Notes under the pieces: generated by a model
The model's database searches: none
What the model was told of the DNA's origin: nothing
The model's input: the letters and a program-made list of their open reading frames with translations, nothing else
Assembly: GCA_963715045.1 (NCBI GenBank)
Contig: CAVQRC010000014.1
Span: 310,001-374,000 of the forward strand
Direction of reading: 5' to 3'
From: CAVQRC01 sp963715045
GTDB lineage: Bacteria; Planctomycetota; Planctomycetia; Pirellulales; Lacipirellulaceae
DNA: 64,000 nucleotides
Part shown: positions 46,051 to 55,411 of the stretch, piece after piece
Layout: every line of letters begins with the position of its first letter
Numbering within the stretch: position 1 is the stretch's first letter
Program-made: the position numbers and the translations under genes

Positions 46051-46203
46051 CAGTATGTCGTTACTCGATACCGCGACCCCGACACCAACTTTCGAACGCA
46101 TCTTCGGCGGATTATCCGTCGGGCAGGTTTAACGTCCTGGCCGAAGCTGTGGGTGAATCTGTGGGCGAGCCGTGCGACGGAACTGGCAGCAGAGCACTGC
46201 ATT
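46051..46203 (+). pseudogene. Tyrosine recombinase (integrase) fragment
   Basis: The translation contains YVVTRYRDPDTNFRTHLRRI, IRRAGLTSWPKLWVNL and ASRATELAAE. This matches the segment just before the catalytic C-terminal motifs of planctomycete tyrosine-type integrases, where RAGLKPWPKLFQNLRSTRETELAE-like sequence (paraphrased) is usual. The catalytic Tyr and most of the gene are absent. It marks a former mobile element. Confidence 0.55.
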
Positions 46204-46659
46204 TCCGTAAGTTCCACGAGGGCGGGACTCATGCCGTCGACACTGTGCCCCTGTTTCAGGGCTACGGGCAGCGTCCTCGGAGTGCGACAAACAGGGTCGC
46301 TATCGGGCATCCTGCTGCCGAAGATGGTCCCTCATCGGCCGCCGGATCGGCACCGGTCTCAGCCCTGTAGAGCAACGCCGCTGGTGGGCAACCCAGCAGG
46401 CCGGTAACCCGCCCCAACCCGGTGATCGTGAAGCGGCATGGTCGATGGGTATCTGGGAACTGCCGCGGGCTAAACGACAGATAGAAGCGGCTGTTGTGCG
46501 TCCGTGGATTAAGGAGGGGTCTGAAGGTCATGGAACGGCCAGCGGCGGATTCGAGTTGCCTGGAACGGGCGTCTACCGGCGTTGCGATCGACCAGGAAAC
46601 AAGGTCCGACAAGTCCGAGTCGGGGACGATGTTCTTTCTGGCCAGGATCGGCTGCCCAC
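46204..46659. other. Intergenic region, nothing recognised
   Basis: About 450 bp between the integrase fragment and the minus-strand adhesin end. Open frames here have no recognisable content. Confidence 0.4.
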
Positions 46660-47763
46660 TCAACGCTTGGGCCGGAGCTGGTTGAACTCAGCGAGCACTT
46701 CATCTTGGATGGCCGCCCGGGCGGAGGCTTCCTTGTGATCTTGACCCGGAGATAGTCGCCGGAGCAACTGGTCCAGACGATGGCGGCCGGGCAGGTCGAC
46801 CGACGCGTCGGGTTGATTGGCACCGGCTCCTGGCGACTCGCCAGCAAACTCAAGTTGCCAGATTAAGAAGTCCTCCCCATCTACGTCGCCGTCCTGATCG
46901 GCATCCCCGTCATTTGGAGTGGCTCCGGTGGGAGTAAAGAAGTTGGTTTGCCAAACGAGGAAGTCGGCACCATCTACATCGCCATCCTTGTCGAAATCGG
47001 CCGCAAAATCTTCTTCAACTTGAACTTCGTAGGCACCCATGTCCAATCGGCTACCAGACACGCGGGCAAATGGCTCGCCACGCTGGTCGTAGTGGGGAAC
47101 TCCATCCATTCCGGCTACGGCAGACGGATCGCCAGCGTTGATGGCGGGGCTGCCAGGGAGAAGGGCGTAAGTCTCCGTGCGGCCGCCGTTATCGCCCAAG
47201 GGGCCGAACAACGGGTCGATTACACCCATTCCAGTTGGGCTGCCGATCAGGTTGCCGGCAGTGTCTGGTGTCTGTGCTTCTGTGAGTCCCGAGCCGCTAT
47301 TGTCGCCGAGCAAGCTGAAGGCGAGTTCCAGAGTGCTCTCCTCCGAAGCGAAGTATAGATCGGGTGCTGTGCCGCTTGTTTTTCCCGTGACCAAGTTGCC
47401 GGCGACAAGCGAGTTGCGGAGCGTGGCGTCGCCTGTGGAACTAATGCCGCCGCCTGTCACAACGCCCGCGTCCGCGGAGTTCCCGGCAATCGTACTGTGA
47501 ATTACGAAGATCGGTCCGTTAGCAGCGACTCCGCCGCCTGAGGCGATTCCGCCAGACTTAGGTTGATATGATAAGGCCACGATCGCTCTGTTCGCGGATA
47601 ATGTCGCATTGGTAAGCGTCAGCGAGCCACCGTCAGTGAAAACGCCACCACCTCTGGCGAATGTGCCCGTAACTCCACTTGTTCCTCCTCTCGCCGTGTT
47701 GTCGACAATCGTACTGTCGGTGATCTTGTATGCTCCCCCTGCAGCGAAAATGGCTCCTCCCAA
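46660..47763 (-). CDS. Choice-of-anchor-Q / beta-helix adhesin end with dockerin-like repeats (5' truncated)
   Basis: This 367-residue open frame starts mid-helix (MGGAIFAAGGAYKITDSTIV) and has no signal peptide or LEDRRLLA motif, so the N-terminus is missing. It carries beta-helix repeats, the choice-of-anchor Q region (PLGDNGGRTETYALLPGSPA, INAGDP, GVPHYDQRGEPFARV) and two EF-hand-like loops (DFDKDGDVDGADFLVWQ, DQDGDVDGEDFLIWQ). The protein end is nearly identical to that of the plus-strand pseudogene at 39079-41275, while DNA differs mainly at third positions. The two are inverted copies flanking the 41.3-46.6 kb block. Without an export signal it is probably not functional. Confidence 0.7.
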   Translation of the reverse strand: MGGAIFAAGGAYKITDSTIVDNTARGGTSGVTGTFARGGGVFTDGGSLTLTNATLSANRAIVALSYQPKSGGIASGGGVAANGPIFVIHSTIAGNSADAGVVTGGGISSTGDATLRNSLVAGNLVTGKTSGTAPDLYFASEESTLELAFSLLGDNSGSGLTEAQTPDTAGNLIGSPTGMGVIDPLFGPLGDNGGRTETYALLPGSPAINAGDPSAVAGMDGVPHYDQRGEPFARVSGSRLDMGAYEVQVEEDFAADFDKDGDVDGADFLVWQTNFFTPTGATPNDGDADQDGDVDGEDFLIWQLEFAGESPGAGANQPDASVDLPGRHRLDQLLRRLSPGQDHKEASARAAIQDEVLAEFNQLRPKR

Positions 47764-47795
47764 AGCGGCCGAGTATGGATTGGCGGTGCGGGCTC

Positions 47796-48092
47796 GATCA
47801 CCATTGCTGAGCGCCCCCGGGCTGGCGGAGGAAAAACGCCGCTGTTTTGCGTCCGTTGGTCGAGATGGACTTCAGGACAATGACGAGGCTGCGGAGCGAT
47901 CTGAGGCCGGTTTACCTCCGTCTTGCCCCCGGGCAATCTCCTTGAAGCTTCAGCAGGCTTCGTTACCAGCGGAGGGCGATGTGTACCGCCTCGTTGGCAA
48001 ATTGCCGTTTTTAGCGGAGGACTCCGCCGCACCATAGCGGCAAGCAATCCGAAGTCCCAGCGGAGATTGATCCAGTCGCGAAGTCATTGAGA
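47796..48092 (+). repeat. Dispersed repeat family R, copy 3 (full length)
   Basis: This is the most complete copy. Its left half matches 34019-34125 and its right half matches 41610-41790. It starts at the broken 5' edge of the minus-strand adhesin and may mark a recombination junction. Confidence 0.7.
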
Positions 48093-48306
48093 TGACTTCT
48101 GCTGTGAGTTGGAACCAGGGCGATCCTGCAGCGGGCGATGCACCCGCTGTGACTTCGAGAACTGGCGAATTGCAGGCGGTGGGGGCGACCGGAGCACCTA
48201 GCAACTTGCAGTTTCCGGCGGCGGCCGTTTAGCCCGCCGCAGGTTGCACGACGGCGAATTGGATTGGGCGGGGGCGACCGGAGCAGGTTTGGAAACTGTC
48301 AACGAT

Positions 48307-48420
48307 TTGCCCCGAAGGGGCCGAGACATGGTAGCCCAGGGCAAGGCAATGCGAGCTCCGCGAGCGTTGCCGCCGCCCTGGGTACGAAAGATTGGAGACA
48401 AGCAGCCCTGAAAGGGCGAC
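48307..48420 (-). repeat. REP-like multi-hairpin unit, copy 1
   Basis: On the minus strand it reads GCCCTTTCAGGGC, then CCCAGGGCGGC..GCCCTGGG, then GGCCCCTTCGGGGC, giving three hairpins. The same unit in opposite orientation is at 48557-48670. It interrupts the transposase start at 48425-48530. Confidence 0.75.
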
Positions 48421-48424
48421 ACAA

Positions 48425-48530
48425 CTTGATATGCGTAGAGATCGGCTTGGAACTCCTGAGGAATCGACGGTTCGCGATGTTTGGTGCTGTAGACCAGATG
48501 AATCAGGTTGTTGACCAATGATTGGGACAT
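48425..48530 (-). pseudogene. REP-associated tyrosine transposase (RAYT/IS200-like) N-terminal fragment
   Basis: The frame begins MSQSLVNNLIHLVYSTKHRE followed by PSIPQEFQADLYAY. This is the N-terminus of Y1 transposases of the RAYT/IS200 type, whose catalytic HUH motif and Tyr would lie further on. After about 35 residues it runs directly into REP-like unit copy 1, so the catalytic part is lost. It lies between two inverted REP-like units. Confidence 0.65.
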
Positions 48531-48556
48531 CGATCGTGCGCCTCGCTGATTTGTTT

Positions 48557-48670
48557 TGCCCTTTCAGGGCATGGTCCGATGACGGGTTTCCAGACCCAGG
48601 GCGGCCTCAACGCTCGCGGAGCTCGCCTTGACTTGCCCTGGGCTATCTTGTCTCGGCCCCTTCGGGGCAA
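48557..48670 (+). repeat. REP-like multi-hairpin unit, copy 2 (inverted relative to copy 1)
   Basis: It reads GCCCTTTCAGGGC, CCCAGGGCGGCCTC, AACGCTCGCGGAGCTCGC, GCCCTGGGCTA and GGCCCCTTCGGGGC on the plus strand, matching copy 1 on the minus strand. Confidence 0.75.
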
Positions 48671-48986
48671 TTGCAACTCCCGCTTCTCTAAATGGCGTTG
48701 ATAACAGTCGGCCTGTAGAAACATGGCATTATGTACACTATTCCCAGCTGCCGGCAACGCCAGAATGATGACGCACATTGCCCGAGAACCCCAGCAATGC
48801 GGGTCCCGACGCTAGAATCGACCCACCGCGCAACGTGCAGAGGTGTTCACGACCCCTGCAGGAAACGGAAGTAAGCACGTGCAGCGGTCGCGCGACCGCT
48901 GCAGATTCGCAGGATCTCGACTCCGGTCGGATGGACCAACCGCTCGCAGGTACGCCCTGGTCCTTCGAGTCAGCGGTTGATTTCTC

Positions 48987-49187
48987 TCAACGACTAGCAC
49001 GCTCGTACATCGCCTGGTCAAGTTCGTGGGCCAGGTCGGCCACCGGTCGACGAATCGCAAGCTCTTCGATTTCCTCCAAGTCATCGGAGACCGAACGCAG
49101 CAGTGCGTACAACTCGGCCGCGATTTGTTCGGGGCACTGCCGCACGATCTCACCGGCGATCACGTCAAGCTGGACTTCGTCACTCAT
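48987..49187 (-). CDS. Small acidic hypothetical protein, 66 aa (paralogue 2)
   Basis: This near-identical paralogue of 44759-44959 differs at only a few residues (V/I, L/V, L/Q, R/S) and has the stronger ribosome binding site GGAGGTGAAAA before its ATG. The helical acidic core (SDDLEEIEELAIRRP) is unchanged. Homology stops at the stop codon on one side and extends about 110 bp upstream on the other. Function is unknown. Confidence 0.75.
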   Translation of the reverse strand: MSDEVQLDVIAGEIVRQCPEQIAAELYALLRSVSDDLEEIEELAIRRPVADLAHELDQAMYERASR

Positions 49188-49452
49188 TTTTCACCTCCTT
49201 CGGTTCGGGGCAGACATCGGCAGGCACCCCAGTGGTGCCAACATTCTCACGAGTTCTCCAAGCTAGGGGGCCTGGAGATTAGGACTCAGCAGCGTGTCCG
49301 ATTGCAGACAGATACCTACGCATCCTTAAATCAAGTGTGGGCGACCCACATAGCGTCGTTTCTCGATCGCACGTACCATGAGCTGGTGGCTGCGAACTCT
49401 GGTCGAACGTCCTTGATCAGCGATGGGAAGATTCATAGGAGAATTTGGAAAA

Positions 49453-50380
49453 ATGCCTCATGATTCATTGGCCCGACGTCGTCGACCGCGACCGGCACAG
49501 GCGTTTACGCTCGTGGAACTGCTGGTTGTCATCGCCATCATTGGGATTCTGGTGGCGCTGTTGCTGCCTGCAGTTCAGGCGGCGCGGGACTCGGCACGCC
49601 GGACGCAATGTGCCAACAATCTGAAACAGCTGGGACTGGCCATCCAGAACCATGCTAACGCCCACGACGACGAGATTCCGCCAGGCAATCCCGGTAAAGG
49701 GCTGCAAGGACTGTTTTCGTATTTGTTGCCCCATTTGGAAGAGAACGCGGCGTATTCTCTCTTGGATCTCGATTCGACGGCGCATCACTCGCCGGACGAG
49801 CAGACCAATCCGGTCCGTTACCTCGAGGTAAAGGCGTACTATTGCCCCGCGTTCGATCATCCGCAGGTGAATTACGCGGCGGTTGCGGGAGATTACCAGT
49901 TGGGGGCGATCACAACGTATCAGGGCGTTGGCGGCGTTATCGTTGAGCAGCGAGCTGGGCTGACCAGTTCGATTTATGGTGATCTTCCGGACAACGGGGC
50001 CTTTGGGTGGGAGTTCAGCCGGCGACTCAGTGAAGTCGTCGACGGGACGAGCCACTCTCTAGCGATCGGCGAGTTCGTTCATCGTGACAAAGTCGAAGGT
50101 GTGTTCGTAAAACCACCGGGCAACGTGCGTCCCTGGATTCTGGGAGACAACGGAGGGATTGGTTCCTATGCCCTCAAGGTCGCCGAACTGCCCCCCAATA
50201 TCGAAATCGAGCGTTGCCGATGGCGTAGCATTTAACCATTTGCCCATGGGTAGCTTTCACCCAGGCATCACGCAATTCGTGTTTCTTGACGGCTCGGTCA
50301 CGGGGATTCAGGACGGGATCGATCTGAACGTCTACCAGGCCATGGCGACCGTAAACGGCGAAGAGATTATCAGCAAATGA
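49453..50380 (+). CDS. DUF1559 prepilin-like protein (frameshifted near 3' end)
   Basis: The N-terminal type IV pilin/pseudopilin methylation segment is AFTLVELLVVIAIIGILVAL, followed by the family signature LLPAVQAARDSARRTQCANN-LKQLGLAIQNH. ATG 49453 has AGGAG upstream. After NIEIE near 50205 the frame changes by one extra base and the C-terminus continues VADGVAFNHLPMGSFHPG-ITQFVFLDGSV, the conserved H-x-G end of DUF1559 proteins, to TGA at 50380. About 308 residues in total. This large planctomycete family is exported and of unknown function. The lipoprotein gene downstream overlaps its stop codon. Confidence 0.85.
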
Positions 50381-50829
50381 GTATCATCGCTCACCGCGCC
50401 GCGCGGAGTCGCTATGTCGGGTTGGTTGGGTTGGTCGTGATGGGCTGCGTGATGGTGGCTGGCTGCGGCCCGTCATTGGAGCTGATACCCGTCCATGGCC
50501 AAGTGTTGTACCAGGGAAAACCGCTCGTCTACGGCAGCGTGATGTTCCAACCGGAGGGCGACGGACCTCTGGCGCGGGCAAAGATCGAGTCCGACGGCAC
50601 GTTTGTGTTGCGCACCGGGACAGATGCGGACGGGGTGCGTCCCGGCACGTGCCGCGTGCGGATCACGTCGTTTGAGGCGCAGCAGTCGGAACCCGCGACG
50701 AGAGGGCAAGGCGAATTGGCGCTCGGTCGCTCCGCAATCCCGAAAAAGTACCAGCACTTTGGGACCAGCGGAATCGTCGTGGAGGTCGTCCCCTCGATGA
50801 ATCTACCCCTGGTCATCGAACTCAACTAG
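50377..50829 (+). CDS. Small lipoprotein with carboxypeptidase-regulatory-like fold
   Basis: This 150-residue protein has a lipoprotein signal (GLVGLVVMGCVMVAGCG, lipobox VAGC). A single beta-sandwich domain follows: LIPVHGQVLYQGKPLVYGSV, then VMFQPEG and FVLRTGTDADGVRPGTCRVR. Such lipoproteins almost always follow DUF1559 genes in planctomycetes. Its ATG overlaps the DUF1559 stop (ATGA), showing translational coupling. It is anchored in a membrane on the periplasmic side; function is unknown. Confidence 0.85.
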   Translation: MSIIAHRAARSRYVGLVGLVVMGCVMVAGCGPSLELIPVHGQVLYQGKPLVYGSVMFQPEGDGPLARAKIESDGTFVLRTGTDADGVRPGTCRVRITSFEAQQSEPATRGQGELALGRSAIPKKYQHFGTSGIVVEVVPSMNLPLVIELN

Positions 50830-51189
50830 AGATGGTGCTCAGCCAGACAAGGGTGGGTACTCTTTTTCCGGTCGACACCGTCCTCGCCGCCACCGGCGGA
50901 CTTCTGTTTAAGGAAGTAAAGGGCACAACCGTGGTGCGGAACTGTGCCGGGGGCTCGGGTCTATGGTGACCGTGCGCCACGGGCTTGAACCCGGCGAGGC
51001 GGCGAGTAGGGGCGAAGGCGGTATCCGATGGAGACCCGGGATACCCAGCAGCGATGTTGTGGAAATGCGGGAACCGGCCTGATGGCGTCAGCACGTCAGT
51101 AGGAGCCATGTCATCCGACGCCAAGTGTGCGTCTTTCGTCGTCGGCCTGCTGTGCCATTCCGCACGCTACGCCACGGCGTCATCGAAGT
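50830..51189. other. Intergenic region, nothing recognised
   Basis: About 360 bp between the lipoprotein and the adhesin fragment. No gene, promoter or terminator is clear. Confidence 0.4.
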
Positions 51190-52601
51190 GGCAAACCACG
51201 GTCGGTGACTTCACGTTTGCGGGGATGACGCTCGCCAATGGCAAGATGGATGGGGACAACGAGAGCTTCAGTGACAACACCTACGACGGCGGTGCAATCC
51301 GGTCGCTGACAACGGGAATTATGACCGTTGAGAACAGTGATATCGTGAATAATTCTACAAGCGGTCGTTTCACGAGCGGAGGCGGGCTATTCGCCATGGG
51401 GCCGCTGATCGTCCGCTCGAGCGCCATCGTGGGAAACTCGGCACACGCCGACGGCAACCACCGGAGCGCTTACGGTGGCGGCATTTGGGCAGATGGCGAC
51501 GTCGAGATCATAGCCTGCACGCTCTCGGCGAACACCGCAGACTTCGGCGGCAGCGTCAGTGCTCGCGGGAACGTGACACTCACTTCCAGTACGATCTCAG
51601 GGAACTCGGCGGCCTACGACGGCGGTGGAATTCATGCTGATGGCGAAGTCACGGTCACTTCCAGTACGATCGCGGGCAACTCCGCCGTTCGCCGCGGCGG
51701 CGGAATCTATGCTGATAGCGTCGACCAGGTAACCATCGCGGATTCGATCGTGGCTCTAAACACGGATGCCGGCACGGCTCCCGACCTGGACGTTGGCGGC
51801 GGAACACTGAGTGTCCAGTACTCGCTGATCGGCGACAACACGGGCACCGACCTGACCGAGGCACCCGTCGGTTCGCCCAATGTGAACGGCAACCTGATCG
51901 GCGGTACGGTCGCTGGCACCATCGACCCCTTCCTCGCTCCGCTCGCCGACAACGGCGGTCCGACCCACACCCTCGCACTGTTGGCCGGTAGTCCCGCGAT
52001 TGACGCGGGCGATCCTGCAGCAATGGCCGGTGCGGATGAGGTACCTCTCTACGACCAGCGTGGTGAACCCTATGCTCGTGTTACCAGCGGCAACGGTACC
52101 GCCCGGATCGACATCGGCAGCTACGAACAGCAGAGCCTTCAAGGGGAGATCCTCGCAGTTGCCTCACCGACCACCACGGCCGTCGACGAAGTAACGATCC
52201 AATTCAGCAGCCCGGTCAGCGGATTCGACGTTGCCGACCTGAAGCTGTCGCTGAACGGCGGCGTCAACCTCCTGACCAGCAGCCACACGCTGAGCACCAA
52301 TGACGACCAGGCGTTCGTTCTCGGCGGTCTTGCGGACATAACGGCCGCAGGCGGCTACTACACGTTGCAACTGATCGCTCCCGGATCACAAATCGTAGAC
52401 GCCAACGGCGGTGAGTCATCGAGCGGTGCCCGCTTGAGACGCCCCCATCACTTCCGACTTGCTGCGGCAGCCTGCACTTTTGGGAAGAACCAGCCAGGTC
52501 AATCGCCGGAGAGCAATCCCTTCATATTCAGATCGTCAACGCGATGTCCTTCGCAACACAAACAGAAACATGCTGCACACGCTCAGCAGGAGGAACGTTG
52601 A
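51190..52601 (+). pseudogene. Beta-helix/choice-of-anchor-Q adhesin fragment (5' truncated)
   Basis: Homology to the 39-kb adhesin starts abruptly at VGDFTFAGMTLANGKMDGDN, corresponding to its residues around 115, so the signal peptide and LEDRRLLA motif are missing. Beta-helix repeats (VTLTSSTISGNS, VTVTSSTIAGNS), GTAPDLDVGGGTLSVQYSLI, and the choice-of-anchor Q region (LADNGGPTHTLALLAGSPAI) follow. A different C-terminal module is attached (VTIQFSSPVSGFDVADLKLS), with no dockerin loops. After about 52425 the sequence loses family character, so the 3' end is probably out of frame. It overlaps the 3' end of the minus-strand PEP-CTERM gene. Confidence 0.65.
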
Positions 52602-53309
52602 CGGTTCTGGGATAACTACTGCTTCGAAGTAGCGAAACGCCGCCTCTGATGGACCGCTGTCGTCTACTTGATCAACCAAGAGCCCGACGACACCCCCCGG
52701 CATTCGGTCAGTGGTTGCGACCGCCGACGGCAGACCCGGTCTTACCTCGTCAGCCGGCCACACCCACATCTTCAGTTCATTGCCCACAGCTTCGATTCGC
52801 AGGACCGCGTCTTCCTCCAGGGCGTCAAAGTCTACTGAAAGCCGAGCATCATCAATCCAATCACCGGTACTGCAGTCGATAATTCCAGCGAGCATCGGCC
52901 CAGCGGGATGCGTGCTGGCCGCGAGATGACAGAAATAGCAGCCGCCTCCTTCTGTTTCGCTAACTTGCACGAACAGCCCAACGTTCGTCCCCTCGATGAG
53001 TCGGAACTGGCTTTCAACTGCGACGTTCTCAGCGGCGAAATCAACGGGGTCGACGAACGCCATCGCCAGACCCAAGTCGGTACCTACGACGAAATTCCCG
53101 TCTACGATGTTCAGGTTGGCTAGGTTTCCCGAAGCATTGCCCCACGTGACCGGCTCCCGATCAGGGGCGGTGGGATCGGCGGGTTGAGGATCATTGAATT
53201 CGTCGCGGAAGCCGTCACTCGCCCACACTGCGCAGGTAGTTCCTGAACCAACGAACGTGGCACCGCAAACAGCCATTAAAATTATCGAATTCACCCCAAT
53301 GCGGCTCAT
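52536..53309 (-). CDS. PEP-CTERM LamG-like secreted protein d
   Basis: This intact 257-residue protein has GGAGGAATGTG before ATG 53309 and a signal peptide (SIILMAVCGATFVGSG). The domain begins DGFRDEFNDPQPADPTAPD and includes FAAENVAVESQFRLIEGTNV, GLFVQVSE and VLRIEAVGNELKMWVWPADE, related to proteins a to c. It ends VIPEPSTFLLLSVCSMFLFVLRR, a PEP-CTERM signal. It is likely exported and exosortase-processed. Confidence 0.83.
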   Translation of the reverse strand: MSRIGVNSIILMAVCGATFVGSGTTCAVWASDGFRDEFNDPQPADPTAPDREPVTWGNASGNLANLNIVDGNFVVGTDLGLAMAFVDPVDFAAENVAVESQFRLIEGTNVGLFVQVSETEGGGCYFCHLAASTHPAGPMLAGIIDCSTGDWIDDARLSVDFDALEEDAVLRIEAVGNELKMWVWPADEVRPGLPSAVATTDRMPGGVVGLLVDQVDDSGPSEAAFRYFEAVVIPEPSTFLLLSVCSMFLFVLRRTSR

Positions 53310-54059
53310 CACATTCCTCCCTTCTGTCCTTTGGTGAGATTTGTCTTTTTGATGCGGGACGATCCAACACCGCGAACACAACGCTCATCACTTCGGGCAT
53401 ACCGTAGCCTGTGGTGGACCTCCAACATTGCGCAGGGCGCACGTACTGCAAACTACATGCCGCCCGCCAGTTGGCAGCGAACGTCAAGAGTGGCCGCCCG
53501 AGAAGACGGGATTTACCGCCCGCCTGCACCTGACGAACAGGGAGCTCAGTGGGCTGCCGCCTCGATGGGCGTGAGCAGTTCCGCCCGTTGTTTGTGCGGA
53601 CAAGCGCGCTTCGCAGCCCGAATTGGCCGTGTCGATTACGGCTCGCCGCTTAGTCCCACAATCCCTTCTTTGGCCGCGCTCGGTTTGATCGCCGAGGTGG
53701 GCCACGTGGGGCGGCGCGGGCGGCCTGGTGTCGTTCGCAATGACTGCCGTCTCCGGCTTGAGGGCCTGGGCCACGAAGCTACGCCGCCAGGTGTTTTGTC
53801 ACGCGGTCCTGCGTAAACACGCGCCCTGCACCGCTTGAACACGATTGCGTTAAAGGACCTCGGACCCGTCGCACGGACGCACCCGATGCTGGCCCAGCGG
53901 CGGTAATCGCCGCGATCGTTCAAACAAGCGGCCACCGAGCCGTCTGTCGCCGGCGTGCCCGTCCCCCGGTCCCACGGCGTGACCGCCGGCGGGGAATTGA
54001 GTGCTCCCGGGAGGCCTCTCGAGATCAAGGCCGGCCAGTTGGGAGTCGACGGCGACCCG
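53310..54059. other. Intergenic region, nothing recognised
   Basis: About 750 bp on the upstream side of the minus-strand PEP-CTERM gene. Long open frames exist only because of high G+C; none has recognisable content. Confidence 0.45.
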
Positions 54060-54322
54060 GAGGAAAAAACTTTGGTCGCGAGCGATTTTCCTGAGTTGAT
54101 TCACCGCCTGACGTCGCATTGGAGTGTAGTGGCGTGTCGTTAGACAGAGGCCAGAAACAGACGTTCGTCGAGCCTGGATCCGCCCGGCGGGTTGGATGCT
54201 GCGAAGACGAGGGCTTCGCTTTCACTCATCGCCACGCTGGAGACCGACAGACGAGATCGTTCGGGAATGTTGGCCGGGCGAGTAATCCCCAAGAACAGGC
54301 TCTAAAGAGGGAGGGCTGTAAG
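54060..54322 (+). promoter_or_regulatory. Conserved leader A, copy 1
   Basis: About 260 bp is homologous to 59680-59904. Shared blocks include CCTGAGT-GATT, ACGTCGCATTGGA, GTTCGTCGAGCC, CGGCGGGT, CTCATCGCCACGC and GAGACCGACAG, and a Shine-Dalgarno-like purine block before ATG. Both copies end at the start codon of a PEP-CTERM gene. It could carry promoter or leader-RNA elements, or simply be co-duplicated DNA. Confidence 0.55.
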
Positions 54323-55411
54323 ATGTTCAGCCGCATCATCGCCGCCACGGCACTGGGATGCATCGCTTTCATGCTGGCTCCAGCAGGCATTCTCCTGGGA
54401 CAGATTCCAGCCGGCCGCTTCGCGGACATCAAGCCCGTCCTTGTGGACCCGTTGTATCTCGACTACTACCCGACAGTTACGGAAGATGGTCTCACGATGA
54501 TCTTCACCAACGTCGGGTACGAGGAATTCCCGCGACGTCCTGATAGTCTGGGATCGTTTGACCTCTATATGGCGACACGTGCGAGCACCGAACAGCCGTT
54601 CGGGAACGTGACAAATCTGGGCCTTCCGGCCAACACCAGCAGCTCTGATGGATTTGGCGGTATTTCTCCGGATGGCGGCACACTCTTTTTTGGCTCAAAC
54701 CGTTCGGGAGGGTTTGGAATCTATGATCTGTATCAGGCAACTTTGCATAACGGCACTTTCCAAAATGTCGTGAATCTCGGATCAGGTATCAACAGTGTTC
54801 GACATGAGAACGCACCAAGCATCTCGGTCGATGGAGCAACGATTTACTATCACGAAGGTGCCAACTACACGGAATATCAACGACTGTGGTCGGCGACGAG
54901 ATCCATCAGTGGGGCTTTCGCCGAAACACATGATCTTGGCAATGCTCTCAACGGCGACGGATTGACCGATCGCCGATCAAGGGTGTTTCCGAGTATCTCA
55001 AGCGACGAACGCTTTCTGTTTTTCGAGATAGACGAAGAGGCTGGAAGTCATATCTGGGTCAGTACGCGGCCCAGCAGCGATGATTCCTTCGGACCACCCG
55101 TAAACATTAATGACTTGTGGCCCGGTACCGAAATCAACTCGAACACTGCGGAAACAGGAGTGGCTATTTCGCCCGCTTGGCCCGCTCCTGGATCGCAGAT
55201 CTATTTCGCCAGGTGGTCGGCCGAGAGCGCTTACGACATTTATCAAGGCACATGGGTCCCCGAACCAACTACGCTTGCTTTTTGTGTGGCCGGGATACTG
55301 ACCATCTGCGGGATCCATCGGCGACGCTGTCAATCACTCCTGGCAACTGAGTTCCAGTTAACAGACCAACACCAGCACCAGCAGGACGCCCGGCGGGTGC
55401 AGAAACCGTGA
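54323..55411 (+). CDS. PD40-type beta-propeller protein with PEP-CTERM-like segment
   Basis: This 362-residue exported protein has GAGGGAGGG before ATG 54323 and a signal peptide (IIAATALGCIAFMLAPAGIL). TolB/PD40-like propeller repeats follow: LYLDYYPTVTEDGLTMIFTN, FGGISPDGGTLFFGSNRSGG, NAPSISVDGATIYYHEG and FPSISSDERFLFFEID. A PEP-CTERM-like segment (VPEPTTLAFCVAGILTICGIHRRR) lies about 25 residues before the stop. The extra tail (QSLLATEFQLTDQHQHQQ) suggests the original stop was lost. The signal peptide resembles those of the genes at 55822, 59905 and 60388. Confidence 0.82.
   Translation: MFSRIIAATALGCIAFMLAPAGILLGQIPAGRFADIKPVLVDPLYLDYYPTVTEDGLTMIFTNVGYEEFPRRPDSLGSFDLYMATRASTEQPFGNVTNLGLPANTSSSDGFGGISPDGGTLFFGSNRSGGFGIYDLYQATLHNGTFQNVVNLGSGINSVRHENAPSISVDGATIYYHEGANYTEYQRLWSATRSISGAFAETHDLGNALNGDGLTDRRSRVFPSISSDERFLFFEIDEEAGSHIWVSTRPSSDDSFGPPVNINDLWPGTEINSNTAETGVAISPAWPAPGSQIYFARWSAESAYDIYQGTWVPEPTTLAFCVAGILTICGIHRRRCQSLLATEFQLTDQHQHQQDARRVQKP

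Noticed and set aside
53484..53774. 96-codon minus-strand frame upstream of a PEP-CTERM gene
   Set aside because: No recognisable motif, no ribosome binding site, and overlapping frames on both strands are equally open because of high G+C.
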